DNA from: Nansenia antarctica
Taxonomy: Eukaryota; Chordata; Actinopteri; Argentiniformes; Microstomatidae
Assembly: GCA_963989245.1 (NCBI GenBank)
Contig: OZ022345.1
Location: forward strand, 49,502,124-49,566,123
DNA length: 64,000 nucleotides
Direction: 5' to 3'
This document shows positions 21,006-34,785 of the stretch, in pieces. The notes beneath the pieces are model-generated. The model was given only the letters and a program-made list of their open reading frames with translations, did no database searches and had not been told where the DNA came from. Positions within the stretch are counted from its first letter, which is position 1, and each line of letters opens with the position of its first letter. Made by a program: the position numbers and the translations under genes.

Positions 21006-21473
21006 ATCTAGCCAATTGTGACCTGCGACCGGTAGGCTAAAAGCAACCAGCAACCATCTGACGTCACTACTGCGACTGCAGTAATATAGCGAAAAAATAC
21101 GGATTAAGGATTTTTAACATAATGAACATATTTCATGTCTTTCTACCAACATATTTTAGTAGGAGATAGCAATTAGAGCGTATTAAGGCCTACATGTCTT
21201 AGTAACCAGGGTTCCCTTTAAGTAATCCCTATCCTCTTCACAATAGTTGAGTGAGTTTTTACTCTATTACATACAGTATACTTCAACTTCAGTTTGTGAA
21301 TGTATGTGATTATTTATCTATAAAGGGAAAATTCGGTTTCAAAACTGTGTATTAATTAATCTTAATGTCCAGTATGTGCTGTGGTTCAGGACAGAAATCA
21401 CAGGACAGACCGACAGGACATGGGATGCAAACAGGTGAGGTGGCAAGGTACCAGCGGGGCAGTGCCAGTTCTT

Positions 21474-21598
<125 letters not shown>

Positions 21599-21831
21599 CT
21601 TCTCTTTGTTGGTGGTGGAAGACAAAGAACAGTGTCTTTCATGGAGTGGAAGAGGAATATGGGAGTGTGCCAAGCAACACAGGGCCGAGCCAAGCTCAGG
21701 ATCAGGGAAGAGGAATGAATGATGCTGAGATAAGGGACAAACTAAAGAGGGCAGACCAAACAGGAAAACTAAGAGAGAGAATGTGGGGCGTCGCCTGCTT
21801 GAACTCTGAGAATGTGCCCCATACTCTCGTT

Positions 21832-21975
21832 GTTGTGTTGTGTGTTGGGCTGGGTTGTGTTGTGTTGTGTTGGGTTGCGTTGTGTTGGGCTGGGTTGTGT
21901 TGTGTTGTGTTGGGCTGGGTTGGGTTGTGTTGCTTTGCGTTATGTTCCATTGTGTTGCATTTCGTTGTGTTTTCA
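21832..21975. repeat. Pentanucleotide array (TGTGT/TGGGT/TGGGC)
   Basis: About 140 bp built from five-base units 'tgtgt', 'tgggt', 'tgggc' and 'tgcgt' in irregular order, G-rich on the + strand and C/A-rich on the other. It gives spurious Asn-Thr-Thr-Gln ORFs. Confidence 0.9.
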
Positions 21976-24678
21976 CCTTTCTTGAGCAGAAGCCGTGCAT
22001 AATGGCTAGTTGACTGGTTTTAGTTTCTTTACCCTAAGAAAGACCATTTGTGGCATGTTTAAAAAGTTGCTACTGTAGTAGCAAACCATAAAGCTGTCAG
22101 TATGACAAGCTTTTAGCCCCCAGCAAACCCTAGATCTTTCATGCCTTCAGATGATATGAAATATGCACACTTAAACCAATCTAGTCCAGAACAACCAGCC
22201 CTGAGACCATACAAAATCAGTTACCAATTCAGAACACGACCCAGATCGTTGTGTAATTTTCTCTTTTTTCACTGTGGTTGAAGAGAACACAGGCAATGTT
22301 GTGCCCTTTTTTCCTTTTTTCCCTGAGTTCTCCTTTATGCATTCAAATTCTGTTCAGCAGCATAAAATCCTCCCAAGAGGCGGTATTGTCCTCTCGCCTG
22401 TCCCCTGGGCTCCTCATCTCACAGCAGCATCACCCTGCACAATGTAGCCTAACACCCAGCAGATAGGCTCTCCCTGCACTGCCTCCTTTTAAATAGTCAA
22501 ACGCAATTTGAAGAAGATTAATTAAAATGCTTTAAAAGGCACTACTGATTGTGTGGATTCTCAAAGACTTTGTGCAAATTATTCCACTTTCTTTTTTTCT
22601 GTACTGAGTGAGACGGACTGAAACAAACGGACTGAATAGCCTTTCACTGATTTTACTCCAGGAATAATAAACATCTGTTGTATTATTATGTGTGGAAATA
22701 AAGGGATACACGCGTTCGCTTGCTCTCCTTGTCTCATTGCATTCAGTGAACTCAGGGAAAGCACATTTTACACTGATGGCTGAGTTACAATTGCAGTGTT
22801 ACAAATGTATGAACACTCTAGTTTCATATTGGCTTGGTCCAAATGGTTGAAAAGGCGCATAGGTCTGCTCTGGTGAACTTGAATGTGTGGTCCGTGGTGC
22901 ATTAAGTGAGCATAAGGCCAACTGTCTACCAATGAACCTTTACTGAACAGAATGGAAAGCCTAGGGCGTCAGAGCTAATACATTTAACAGTGCAAGAGAG
23001 AATGACAAAAAACAAATGCATAATATAGAATGCTACAGACGGGAACACTGAAAGATGCAGTTAGGCGGGGGGGGGGGGGGGGGGCATTATATAACGGTAT
23101 TCACAAAACAGATGATGAATAGAAGTCTTTCTCTAAGGATAAATCATTTAGTAAGAGGTGATATTGAAAATGCTCCATGAAAGCATACATCAATGTGGCT
23201 GATGATAGTAGTATTGCCCCTCTAAAACCCGTCATAAATTCTCAGAAATAGGACTCGTTTTTGAAAGTGAAAGAGATACTTCTATAGTATCCTAATATTA
23301 TCCTATCTATTCACAGCTGCATGATGCAAATAGGCTCCAATAGCGTTGCTTGCCTCTACAAAACTCTCCCACAGGGTAGTAATAAAACAGTACCATTTCC
23401 CTCTCCCCCCCCCTCTCCTTCAGAAACACACCAGTCTGCAGCCCTGTGATCTCCACCAGACAAAATGAGACGCAGCAGCTAGAACAGAAATGTGAGGAGC
23501 GGAGACAGAGAGAGAGTATTCCCTGCGCTCCTTGAATAGATAATGCTTTCCCTTCACTTCCTTTATTCTTTCAAAAAAGGAATGCATCAGAGGCCAAATA
23601 TTAATTCTCCCCGTCATATGGCGGAGAGCTACGCAACTGGCATACTAGGATGTGCTTTTGAATGATTAAGGGAACACATAAAGGGTTTCTCGTGTTGCTT
23701 TGAACTTCCCGTAGAGTTCTGAACACACTCTCAACTTATTCCCCACTCTGCAGGAGACTTGATTTTAAAAGACAACATTAATGAAAGCCCCATAACAGGT
23801 AGAGACAATGAGATTAGTGCTAATCTAGACACAGCAAGCATCTCAAGCCCCAGCCTCAGCTCTGGTAGGTGAGTTGGGGAAAACGGCTTTCTTCAGTTTT
23901 CTTCCTTTCCTTCCACCATGAATCTCCTTTAAAGAAATGCCAATAGATCTGATTGGCTAATACTTGGATTCCCTGCCTCTCAGTTCCGGACCCCATAAAG
24001 ATGCATGTGTGGAGGAATCACTTCAAGGAATGACATTGACATTGAGGAAGTGCTGACTCGCTTCACTGTTTTTCTTTTGATGTGCAAGATCAAATCGATG
24101 TACAAGGCGCTCTTACGGCGATGCGCAGGCACATTAGCATGAGCCTGAAGGTGCCTGCTTGCCCTCAATCATTAGCATTTACATCTGACTTTCCAAATAA
24201 TCAGGATTTACGCATCACTACAGCGGGCCCTGTGCTGAGGAGCAGGGGGAAAGCTCTCTGTAACACTTTAGTTGATGGGGAATGAAGGAGGTTGTCATAA
24301 TGAAATATTACACCTACTGTATACAAGTATGACAGAGACACCTTCTGACGTTGATATTTGTTAGCGTTTATGAGATATTTGGGTCCTGTGGCCTTGTGTG
24401 CTTCAGTATGATGGCCTCGTGTTAAAATTGTCAGGTAAGATGGATTGAATACTATGTTAGGTGATGCATTATTATATAGACATTATGGCTTTACTCAAAC
24501 TTGTAAAGCCATAATATATTTGGTTTCTAATGTTCACCTATAGTATAGACATATCACAGTACTAGTCATATCCCATGTTGTTTTGTCATTGTACACTGAA
24601 AATGTATAATAACTGGGTCCATGGACTCCATATTGGTCCAAAACTGAGCTAGGGCCTCCTGTATACTATATCACTACT
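21976..24678. other. No gene; unique DNA with a G18 run and a candidate conserved block
   Basis: No ORF resembles a protein. A run of 18 G lies at 23,067-23,084. Short homopyrimidine stretches occur near 23,400. The segment around 24,105-24,240 is well balanced in composition with several AT-hook-like and homeobox-like cores. It could be a conserved non-coding element, which I cannot test here. Confidence 0.45.
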
Positions 24679-24680
24679 TA

Positions 24681-25624
24681 CAGTTTTGTTTTTCTCTATC
24701 GCTTTTCTCACGTTTTCTCAAAGTATAGCTCATTTTCTCTTATCTCCTAACACAAATCCCAAAACTCACACACAAAACCCTAAACTCCACAAATCTCTTG
24801 CAAAAGCAAACACTGCATTAAAAATAATGTTATGTCTTCTCAAAATGAAATGTTGTCATCAAATGACACACACACACATACCATCAAATGAATAGACACT
24901 TGTAAGAGCCAATTGAACACTGATGTGCACAATGGAAAACACTATGATCAGCGGAAAACAGTACTATGATAAGATTATGTTTTCATACGCAAATATAAAA
25001 CACAAATACAAGAATCGAAATTCTATATTATTCTGAAATACTGTACACATCTCAGCAATGACAGTTGGATTTGTAAAGTGTTCATACAGAACAAACAATA
25101 GAAAAAAGAAAATAAGCCTTCTGCATATACTCTACACAAAGGCCACAAGACCTCGTCGACATCACAGGCAATGTTCTCCCTGGCCAAGCAGAGGGGAAAG
25201 TATCGCCTGGCATGACGAATCCAGCCTTGATATACTTCAGATATATTTCAACACATGAGAGCTCACCTTTTGCTGCTAAAGCTGTGATTGCTAATTCAAA
25301 TGCAATGGGTGTTTGCCCATATGAGGAGTGTGATTGTGTGATTGGTGGTTTGAGTTTAGCATTCTGAATGGTAGTGTTTTCCATGTGAACACAAGAGATT
25401 TTATCATGGAAGAGTGTGCCAAATGTATAGAATTGTGTTTAGTGTGTTGTTAACTGTGTGGTTTAGAGCTGCAAAATGAGTGATAAGCAAGAAATGTGTT
25501 TATGAAATCAGTGCACAAAGAAGATTGTGAAGAATTGGTGTGAGATAAAAAATACACCAGTTTCAGGTTTTGGTCATTGTGTTTGAGGTTCCAATGTTAG
25601 TGTTAAAGCGATAGAGAAAAACTG
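24681..25624 (-). mobile_element. IS630/Tc1-mariner element, decayed, TA-flanked (944 bp)
   Basis: The ends are inverted repeats (left cagttttgtttttctctatc, right ...gatagagaaaaactg), with TA on both sides (24,679-24,680 and 25,625-25,626). Most of the interior is non-coding, with a residual transposase C-terminus on the minus strand. An (AC)n stretch lies at about 24,866-24,878. Confidence 0.82.
25138..25226 (-). pseudogene. Transposase C-terminal fragment (IS630/mariner type)
   Basis: In one minus-strand frame the segment reads WIRHARRYFPLCLARENIAC, followed by DVDEVLWP. This block is familiar from the C-terminus of a fish mariner/IS630-type transposase. It is not in the frame of the longest local ORF (25,082-25,384 -), which is a shadow. 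About 30 residues survive. Confidence 0.7.
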
Positions 25625-25637
25625 TAATGTATTAAGT

Positions 25638-25715
25638 GTGTGTGTGTGTGTGCGTGTGCGTGTGCGTGTGCATGTGTGTGTGTGTGCGCGTGAGTGTGCA
25701 CGTGCGTGTGTGTGC
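25638..25715. repeat. (TG)n/(CG)n compound microsatellite
   Basis: About 78 bp of alternating purine-pyrimidine sequence, potentially Z-DNA-forming, right after the mariner element. Confidence 0.9.
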
Positions 25716-25847
25716 CTGGGTCTGAGAGGCGAGAGAGGCAGTGCTTTTCCACTACATTTGAATTCATAGTGCTTGCCTGTAACTTCATGCTAATGATCAA
25801 AGTTGAGGGGGGAAAAATCTCCTGAGTGCAAGTTATGAAGATGAGAT

Positions 25848-25901
25848 GAGGAGAGAGAGAGGGAGAGGGAGAAGGAGAGAGAAAGTGAGAGAGAGCGAGA
25901 G

Positions 25902-25993
<92 letters not shown>
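25848..25993. repeat. (GA)n microsatellite
   Basis: About 145 bp of GA repeats with a few GAAA and GC interruptions. Opposite-frame Arg/Glu and Ser/Leu ORFs are artefacts. Confidence 0.95.
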
Positions 25994-25995
<2 letters not shown>

Positions 25996-25999
25996 CTGC

Positions 26000-28900
26000 T
26001 TTGCTTCCCTGCTTTGAACACTTTTACACTTTCCAACAAGCTTTGTTTTTTAATTGGCTGAAATTAATCTTAGGGATGTAGATGCCTGATTTGCATTCAT
26101 TAAAACCCAACCAAAAGAAGTCATGCTTAATTCCAATCAAATTTGCTTAATTATGCATGGCGAGAGATTCCCAAATGAGCGGCGGATTTTTGTTAGCCCC
26201 TTTTTTTGTTTCCTATAGCAAATAAAATGTAATGAAGCTGTCTTTTTTTGTTTTACTGAATGTTGAAGAGCATCAACGGAGCACCTTGAGCTTGGGTTGA
26301 AAACAATATTGCTGCTAAAGTAATTATCAGAATCTGCATTTTTCATTGTTAATTGTGGATGTCAGCATCATTAATTTTAATTTACGGCAGGCAATAAAAT
26401 TAAGAATACTTTGTGCTGATGTTTTAAATCATGCCTGTGAAGGGGACGTATAATGCAACTTAAATCTCAAGTAGATATTGATTGGGGTGGATGGTCTTTT
26501 CTATGAATCTTAAACAGGCAGATGCTGAGAAGCTGCTTGAGACTTCACTTTTACCAGTTAACTCCGCGATCAGGCAGTCTAACACAATTAAAGATGTGTC
26601 AGCCTCAAAAGAGACACAAATACTTACATTCAGTATTATACTGCATAACGACATGGTGATGTTAAACTTGATAACAACCGTCATAAAGGACCTAAGGTGC
26701 TGTTTATTCAAATGAAATGAAAAAAAGATAAAGGTTAATACCCTTGCCTATCTTCTGTATACAGTACCTCGTAATGCAGGGCAGGCTGGGAATAAAATGC
26801 TATGCAAATGCAGCTATAAAGATAGCCACAATGGAAGTATTGAAATGTTGAAACGGTGAATTTCTTGTATCTGACCTGAGAGGAGGTCAAATGTGCCCAA
26901 TTATCACCAAAAGGATGATAGGTTTCCAACCAGCTCTTTTAGTCCTGTGAGAATGTGGACGGATGCCACTGCAGAGTATGAACATTAATTCTGTCTAAAA
27001 TAGACAGTTCACCCTCATTAAACAAAAATGTTACCACCGGCTTAAACATATTATACAGTACTTTCAACTTATACAAGCTTAATTGACAGATACTATGTAC
27101 AATGTGGTGCTGGGACCTTACCTGTTTTCAACAAGGACATAATATCTATAACAATCATGAACCATTATTAAATAAATTGGCAACCATTATGAAGCTGCTT
27201 AGGAAGCCAATTGATTAGCAGTGTGAACATACAGCAGAGAAGCTTGGAGCTGTTGGGTGTTGGGTGTGTGGGGGACGTTATGTGTTTCTGCTCCAACACT
27301 TGATTTATGGCTTTGTTTGGTCTCTGGTTGTACCGGGCGCATCCTGCTGCAAGGAGCTTTAGTGCATTGTAGTCTGAAAACAAAGGAACAAAATTGATCT
27401 TTCTGGACACACAAAATCAATGAATGGTTATTTCCTGTTCCATGGCATGTTAGTCCAACTGACTTGCTCAATCCTTGAACTTTCCTTGTCTCCTCATTGC
27501 TGGAATGGAAAGGTCTCTGGAGTTCAGCGGAAACTTCAGATGATGTCATTTCGGATCCCCTGGCCTTGACAATGTGTGTTTTTAATCTCTGGCTTGGCTT
27601 TTTTTTTGGGATGATAACCTTGTTGTAGGTGTGCTTGATAACAGTTTATTAATTATTAATAAGTATTACTTAAGTGTTAGTATACCATTTGCTTGTGATT
27701 TACTGACTTTAGTAGCTACATAAACCATTAGTACCAACCAGAAGCAACAGGCCTTTTTTTCTTTTTCTTTTTTCTTTTTTTCCACTTAATTTGATGGTTA
27801 ATAAACTGTGTAACTGATCATGTCAATAAACACGTTTTAAACTTTTTAAACTTTCAATAGCAATGTAAGCTTTCAATAGCAATCTGTGCTTAAAATATTA
27901 TCCTGTTGATTTTGCACATACTGTATTTCACCAGGGGGTTGCCACAAAAAACATTTTACTTTACTTTACATTCACCATTTGCTGAAAACATGTAGAAATA
28001 GCCTCAACTTTATTGGCATGCCTCACCTTTATTGGCATGCATTTTCTCTTGTTTGTTAGCATTTGACTGTACTGATTGTATCTCTATATGTAATTCTGAT
28101 TGTATTTCTATATGGAGTATTTATTTTCAACAGGTACCATTTTTTTGAGGTAATAACACCTCTCATTCCTGTAATACTGTTTAGTTGTACCAGCATTTGT
28201 GCTTCGGTTCTATGCGTTTGTCTAATGCTCCAAAGGACCTGTCTGTACCTGTTGTTCATTGCACTCTGTACTCCTTCAAGGTGATTGTGTTTCCATCACC
28301 AAACAGCCTCTGCTGTGGCATTCGATTGTTCTCTTACAGGCTGGCTCAGTTCCAGCTGCTCTTTAATGACACATAGAACTGGTTCACTATCAGTCCTCCT
28401 CTCCTCTTCCTGTCTGTGTTCCTGTCGCAGACTGAAACAAGTCACTCTAATGCAACAATGATGGTGATTTCACTCTGCTTATCGGAGCGAGTAAGTACTG
28501 AAGCAGCTGCTTGTACTTTGATCCAATTTACTTCCTGAATGTGTGCTTCCTCATGCACAGTAAACAGGTCTAAATATGCTGTCATTAGTTCAAAGCCAAA
28601 CCAAAGAGTTCACGTGATTATTTGCTCTATTTGTTTTTCGTACTAAACTGTACAATACCTCTGTTAACGGGAGCGAGTTAACATAAATGACAGGGCTCTT
28701 CCCTAGAAGGCATTTTTCAGATACCAATTTGTATTTTATAGCAGTGGCTGTAATTCAATTCAACATTGGCAATAATGCTCCAGTAGTTGAATGCAAAACC
28801 CATAAGGTTAATATTACAACCTTTAACATTACTGTGTGCTTGACTCATTCCCAAGGACAGGACAGATAAAAGATGATCAGCAAGAAAATTGATAGCACTG

Positions 28901-31900
28901 ATTTCATAAACATCCTGAAAATGATCCTTGTGACCTGACAGGAGTGAGACAGTCGGCCGCACTTCCCCTAGGTTAAGGAATCAAGTCCGATGATTCATTT
29001 GAGTGACTGAGGTAGTTGAGTTTGATGGATCATTCCCAAAAGCATCATTGCTAATCTTCGCCTCCTCTTTTTTAGGTTATTCACAGACCAGTGAGTTTTC
29101 CGGCTGATCCTGGACCTGACGGTCCTCTTCTCTGTGTACATGGTATTCATCATACTCTGACAGGGGGAGTCCTTCAGACGACAAACAACCTTCAGAGAGG
29201 GGAGGCAGGCGAGCAGTAGGTGTGCAGTTATTTTGGATACATTTCACACTGGAGCAGGAAAGCAGCGCGCGGAGATGTATGGTGTCCTTGTTGGACGCGG
29301 AGAGATGGACCCCTCTCAGTTTCCCAGCATAATCATTCTGAGCCTCAGCCATGCCTTCGACAACTCAATCAGACAGCCCTCTACCTGTAAAGTGGCTGGG
29401 TTGATTTGATTGCCATTTTTATTGGATCCCGGTCACATAAATCAAGCCAATGGGGACGGCTGTACAGACGTGACCACTCGTCATTCGCTAGTAGCCTTGG
29501 AAACATTGTTTCGGGGGCTGCATGGCTGTCATAGGAGGTAAATCAGGGGTCTGAAGTTTCGCTCCTCACACAGGAGCACAGAGTTAAATCATCTTGAAAA
29601 TTGATGTCACTATGCCAAAGTGTTTTCACCCATCCTCGGATAGAGTCCCATCAGCTCAGTGACAATGTCAGCACTTTTACTCTTCTCTTCTAAAAAGGAT
29701 GCTTCTCCTCTTTAGGCCAACTGTATCTGCCTCTTATGTCAGGTTGAAGTTTTTCTTGAACTTTTTTTTAATTTATTTTTTATGAAAATTTGTTTTGATA
29801 TTCTTTGTTTTGGCATGATTGTCTTATATGTACAGCAAGCACACTTGACAGTTGCCTGCAAATACATCATTTAATGAATGTTTTCCGCTGCTGATGTAGA
29901 TACTGTAATTAAATGTCCACATCGTGCTGCAGCATTCAGATGTTCAGTAGAAGACAATCCATGTGTAGCTGACGTAAGGTAACTTAGCCTCACTGTCATC
30001 TGAAGAAGCAGCCTCTATCTGAAACAATCATAGACCAATATCAAATAAATTGCTAGCCATTATGAAGATGCATAGAGAGCCAATGTATTAGTGAACACCG
30101 AATCATAAAAGGAGAGGTGAGTGTTGCTTGGAACATGGTGTCGAATCCTAGCAGTATTAGTGCTACATACTGAATTTCCAAGTAATCTGTCATGTTAGAC
30201 ATATCATGCTGTAGTGCAGACAGGACATCTTCTGCAGTATACACTAAGAACATCCAGCATGTACCTTGACAGTCCATATTCTCTCTACCATTACATACAG
30301 TAAAAGGATATTACAGTAAAAGCAAGTAGCAATTTCCTCTTCTGCATGGGTGAGTGGGAAAATGAATAAGAGTGATGCAAAATTAATTAAGACCTCTGAA
30401 AATTTGATCACGCCAAGGCTATTTTGGTTCACATGATGACAAGTTATAGCAGGCTGTTTCTTTTTTTTATTTCCTATTTCTGCCAGACAATATTCTCACC
30501 CTTGCCTATAGAGGATTTCAGGATCAATTTCATTCTGCATAAATATCACTTGATCAGTAAAACAAATTAGAGACAATAAAAGCCATAAAAAATGCCCAGA
30601 CTCTATAGAGATGTCCCTCCTAGCAATGTGTCAAGACTGCAGACATTAATGATACACAGAGGAGAGAGAATTACCATCTAGGATATGTCCGAACCAGTAA
30701 ACTGGTAAACAAGCTGGCCGTTAGGAGTGGGGATGATTTGAATCAACAAGGGTGAACAGATATGGATACTCCGCGCATTAGCGTTAATAGGAATAGATTA
30801 TGGAGGGATTTCGCGGAGTGACCTTCAGTGCACTAATTGAAATAGTATTCCGAGTCAGCAGTGGAGTAATCAACTTAAACACAGAATCATAAATCATCAT
30901 GAATAGTGCTGTCACAACCAAGCCATTAGCCTCGTGTTTTTTCCCCGGCAACCTCATGAAAATATCTGCCACACCGATCCGTAGGTTAATAGGAACAGAA
31001 ATGGCATTTAGAGTCTATTTGGATCAAATGTACTGTGAGCTTCAAAGTAGAACTTGGCTAATTTGCAGGTAATGTGGATTGATGTAGTTAGGGTTAGAGA
31101 TACTTCAGGTGACACTGCAGCCGGACGAAAGTCAGTGGAGAGATTTATGACAGTGGGTGCTACCATTACAGGCCTGTATGTGTGGGTTACTCTATACTGT
31201 GGGCCCAGAAACACTTATTTCTTTACAGCATCAGGTCACGGTCCTTGAAATATCTTTCCTTTTTGTGAAAGAGAGGCACAATGGCCCCTCTTCTCCTGTA
31301 CACTGCCTCCTCTATGTTATCAGATACAGGGGTTAGGTAATTATGTTGGGTTAAAGTGACCTCTGTTCCCTGGCATTAATTATGGCTGGCAATAAGGCAA
31401 TAAATTGCAGGAGACCAATAGACCTCAAAGCTGCAGCTCACTTGTGTGTTACGGGAAGGCTGCAGAACAGTCCACGACCACATCTGTATTTTTGAAACCT
31501 CTCGGAAAATAATGAACATACCATATCGATAGTATGGTTGTTTAGTATCTAGTAGATCTATTAACCTAGTTACAATACAATGTGCAGCTGGTATGCATGT
31601 GGCACATAGACAGATTGTGTGAAACTAAAACGTGGGGACCGTGTTTGGCTCTTCTGCGACCATTTTAGAATCAGTGGCTGAAAATATACAAATGATCCCG
31701 TTCATTCACTTTAAGGTTATGTGTTTGGTTGTCTCTTAATCAATTGAGGTTTGACAGGGTCCACAGGTGGTTATCATGCCTCAACACTGCAGTGGTTTGT
31801 GGATGAAACACTTACTTTGGTGTCATTACCACTCCTCTTTAATAAACTGCAGCTCACTCAAGTATTGTTACAGGGCGCTTTGTCAAAGTTTACAACATCT

Positions 31901-34780
31901 TTATTAATATCAACAAGTGCTCTCGCGGTAAATAGCTTTTTAATTGCAAGCAAAGTGAACGAATTAGATACTAAACAGTCGGTTAGCGTCAATGAAACGT
32001 CTTTCACACAACAATACCCCAGCAAACTTGTCAGAAACGCTGATAAGAGGGCCGATCCTGAACACTTACACGGCATTAATCAAATAGCAGGTCTAATTAA
32101 AAGCGCTTTAAACAAAGCTTTTTTTCTAAATGTTGCTCAGGTATGGCAATAATTTTTGATCAGCCAAGCCTGGAAGACAAATAATTAGAACTGCCACAGC
32201 GGCCTGATGAGTGATGTCAGCATCTCGGAGTGACCTTCCCTCTGCTAATTAATTTTCATCCCAGGGAAAAAAAGACCCCGTTGTTGCACATTATTAATTG
32301 AGTTCATGAAAAGATGCACCTGATTAATTTTTGTTGATAATACTTGTCATTCCGGCCGCCGTGCGTAATCATTTTATGGGTTTTTGTTTTTAGTGTTTTA
32401 TCAAAGTTGATCTAAGTCATCTATAGAGAGATTAATCTGTCCAGAGGGGAGCTGCTCCAGCCGGACAGAGAGCGGGACCCCAGTCTATCTCACTTAGATG
32501 TCTTATACACATCGTCTTTCTTTATCAGCATATCCTAAATTGAAGAGATGTGCTAACTTGTCCTGTTAAACCTTAAGAGATTAATAGTTGGCACATTTAG
32601 AATTGCAAAGAAGGCAACTTTGTCCATTGATGATGATTGACAAAAATATGCTCACATCAAATTGAACATCCAAACAATGTCATGGGTATTCATGGTAATT
32701 TCTGCATGCATTATGTTTGCAGTTGATTTTGTACTTGCTGTAGTTGCCTTTGTTTCTCAGTATGCCATACGAGTATATGTAGTTCCATTGTATTCTACGT
32801 GCTAACTTACAGTCATGAAACAGGAACCTTTAACAATGCATTTGAGAGTTTCTTTTTATTATGGAAAGTGCCTTTACAGCCACCAAAGCCTGCTGTTGTA
32901 TGATAAGCTACAATTGTAGACTGGCGTCTGAAAATCCATTTAGAATTAATAATGCCAAGACCATTCCAGCTAATGAAAAAAAAAAAAAGTGCAATTTATC
33001 TGAAGAGGCTCACAGTCCTCTGTGAAATACAAGATGTCATTGAGCCGCTATAAATGCAGACCTTAATGAACACATTGACAATTCCACAGTATTGTCCTTG
33101 ACAGTCTGAAATGATGTGAATAGCTTGGCTTGTCATTGTTGTGAAACAATATTAATAGATCTATAATTATATTTGGCAAATTGTTGATTTTTTTTCCTAT
33201 CACATTTGACATGCTCAGCACAATGAGGAGATGAATTGAGCTAATAAACAGGTCTCATAACTCTGCCTCTAATTGGTGGATCATTATATCTCTTCCAGAG
33301 AGAGAAATGCCCACAGCTAAAAAACCCTTAACAGTCATGTTTCAAACAGGGCACATAGGCCTTAATGAATACTCTAGTGACTTCAGACCGGTGCTCACAA
33401 AAGGGACTCACCTATTGTGTTCTTAACATACACAACCGTTTCCTGTGATATTTGGTGTGAGGTTAGAAATGCAGCAACTCACCGCAGACTCCTCTGTCAT
33501 CGTGGGCGTGGGAGCGGATAGGAATACTGTAGTAGCGAGGCAACGTAGGGGGTTAGGATCTAGCAGAAGTTCAAAGCAACTTCATAACATATTCATAATG
33601 ACCGCAAACACACTGTACATTACATACAATACATGCTTTTTCAAGCTTATATAATTTGCCAGCTTGACAGAAGGGACACCGTAATATGCTACAAATGCAG
33701 TGGAATAACAATAAAGGGTTGTTCGTTGATATAACCTCTTATGAATAAATTACAGTGTAACAGTATGCTTTGATCATAAATGTGTTACATGGTCCCGACA
33801 TAGGACACAGTCACGCTTAAGTGTTACCATTTTGGCAGGATATTGGGAATAAGCACAGGAAATGTAATGCTTACACAGAGAACGTGTAGAAATCTCTAGG
33901 AGCCATTTTATTCCATCAGTGTTGCTGATGGAGTCATTAGAAAGACCAGGCAGTGTGGCTAGGGGGTTTCTCTGTTGGAAACGGCACAGTCGGCTAGCTC
34001 AACAACCTTCACAGCTGCATCGGCTCAAAGCAAATCTGTACATCTATACTGTAGATAACTGTTGTAGAAATGGGTGACAATGCTAATTGGGCTAACAATT
34101 GATACTGTAAAAATATATTGCATTTATTGTTGGGATTCGGTCCATTAGTGACTGAGGTTGAAAACACACAGCACATATCTGTTTGTTCTGTTATATTTAG
34201 TTATGTCGTATTACGGTCATATTATATGTCCTTTCATGCAAAACTGCAGCAAGCAAATTCCAAAAAGGCTTTATGAGGTCCACAAAGTTTTTTTTCTTCT
34301 TTTGGTCCATTAGTGACTAACATGATCAGTCTTGGACTGCTGAAAAAGTAAAAGTGCTGAAATGGTGTAAATTATGTGCCCAAGGATCTGTGCGTTTCTG
34401 CATATCACACCTTCTCTCAGGCTTTATGAAGGGAGGTGAGGGAGGTCAGCTCAATATGCATATCATTTGGGGTTACATTTAAAGTTTGGGTCTAAGCTCC
34501 TTGATGAAAGACAGCACTGAATAAATGTAATCTCTTCTCTCATTTTTGAGGTTGAGGCTCGAAATAGACTCTTTGTTGGCTTTTACAAATGATGATTATT
34601 GCACTTCTGAAACAATTTGACTATGACATGATGAATTGGCCTTAATTTGCACAAATTACAATATTTACCAGGATAAATCGGTATTTCAAATATTGTTATA
34701 ATGTAGTCACAATTTGACATAGATTCAACACAATGTGTACAATTATTAAACAATCTAAAGAATATTTGCAATTTTGCAGT
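26000..34780. other. Gene desert 5' of klf5, first part; unique AT-rich DNA
   Basis: No coding gene is supportable: ORFs are short and lack family signatures. TAATTA/ATTAAT homeodomain-type cores are frequent. Blocks with the look of conserved non-coding elements include about 26,050-26,200, 30,770-30,960, 31,365-31,430, 32,180-32,400 and 33,060-33,300. A pair of related ~85-bp segments occurs at 27,151-27,236 and 30,025-30,110. I see no transposon termini. The long low-repeat stretch contrasts with the transposon-rich 0-21 kb. Confidence 0.5.
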
Positions 34781-34785
34781 CTTAA

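Larger units (their letters stand above)
20039..21217 (+). mobile_element. Kolobok-like DNA transposon with THAP ORF (1,179 bp)
   Basis: Long inverted repeats of about 180 bp (left 20,039-about 20,225; right about 21,035-21,217) with a few differences. Termini are AGGGAACCCTGG. TTAA lies on both sides (20,035-20,038 and 21,218-21,221). A TTAA target plus a THAP-domain protein fits the Kolobok superfamily. P-elements also encode THAP proteins but make 8-bp duplications, which I do not see here. Only the N-terminal part of a transposase-like protein is present, so it is non-autonomous. Confidence 0.85.
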
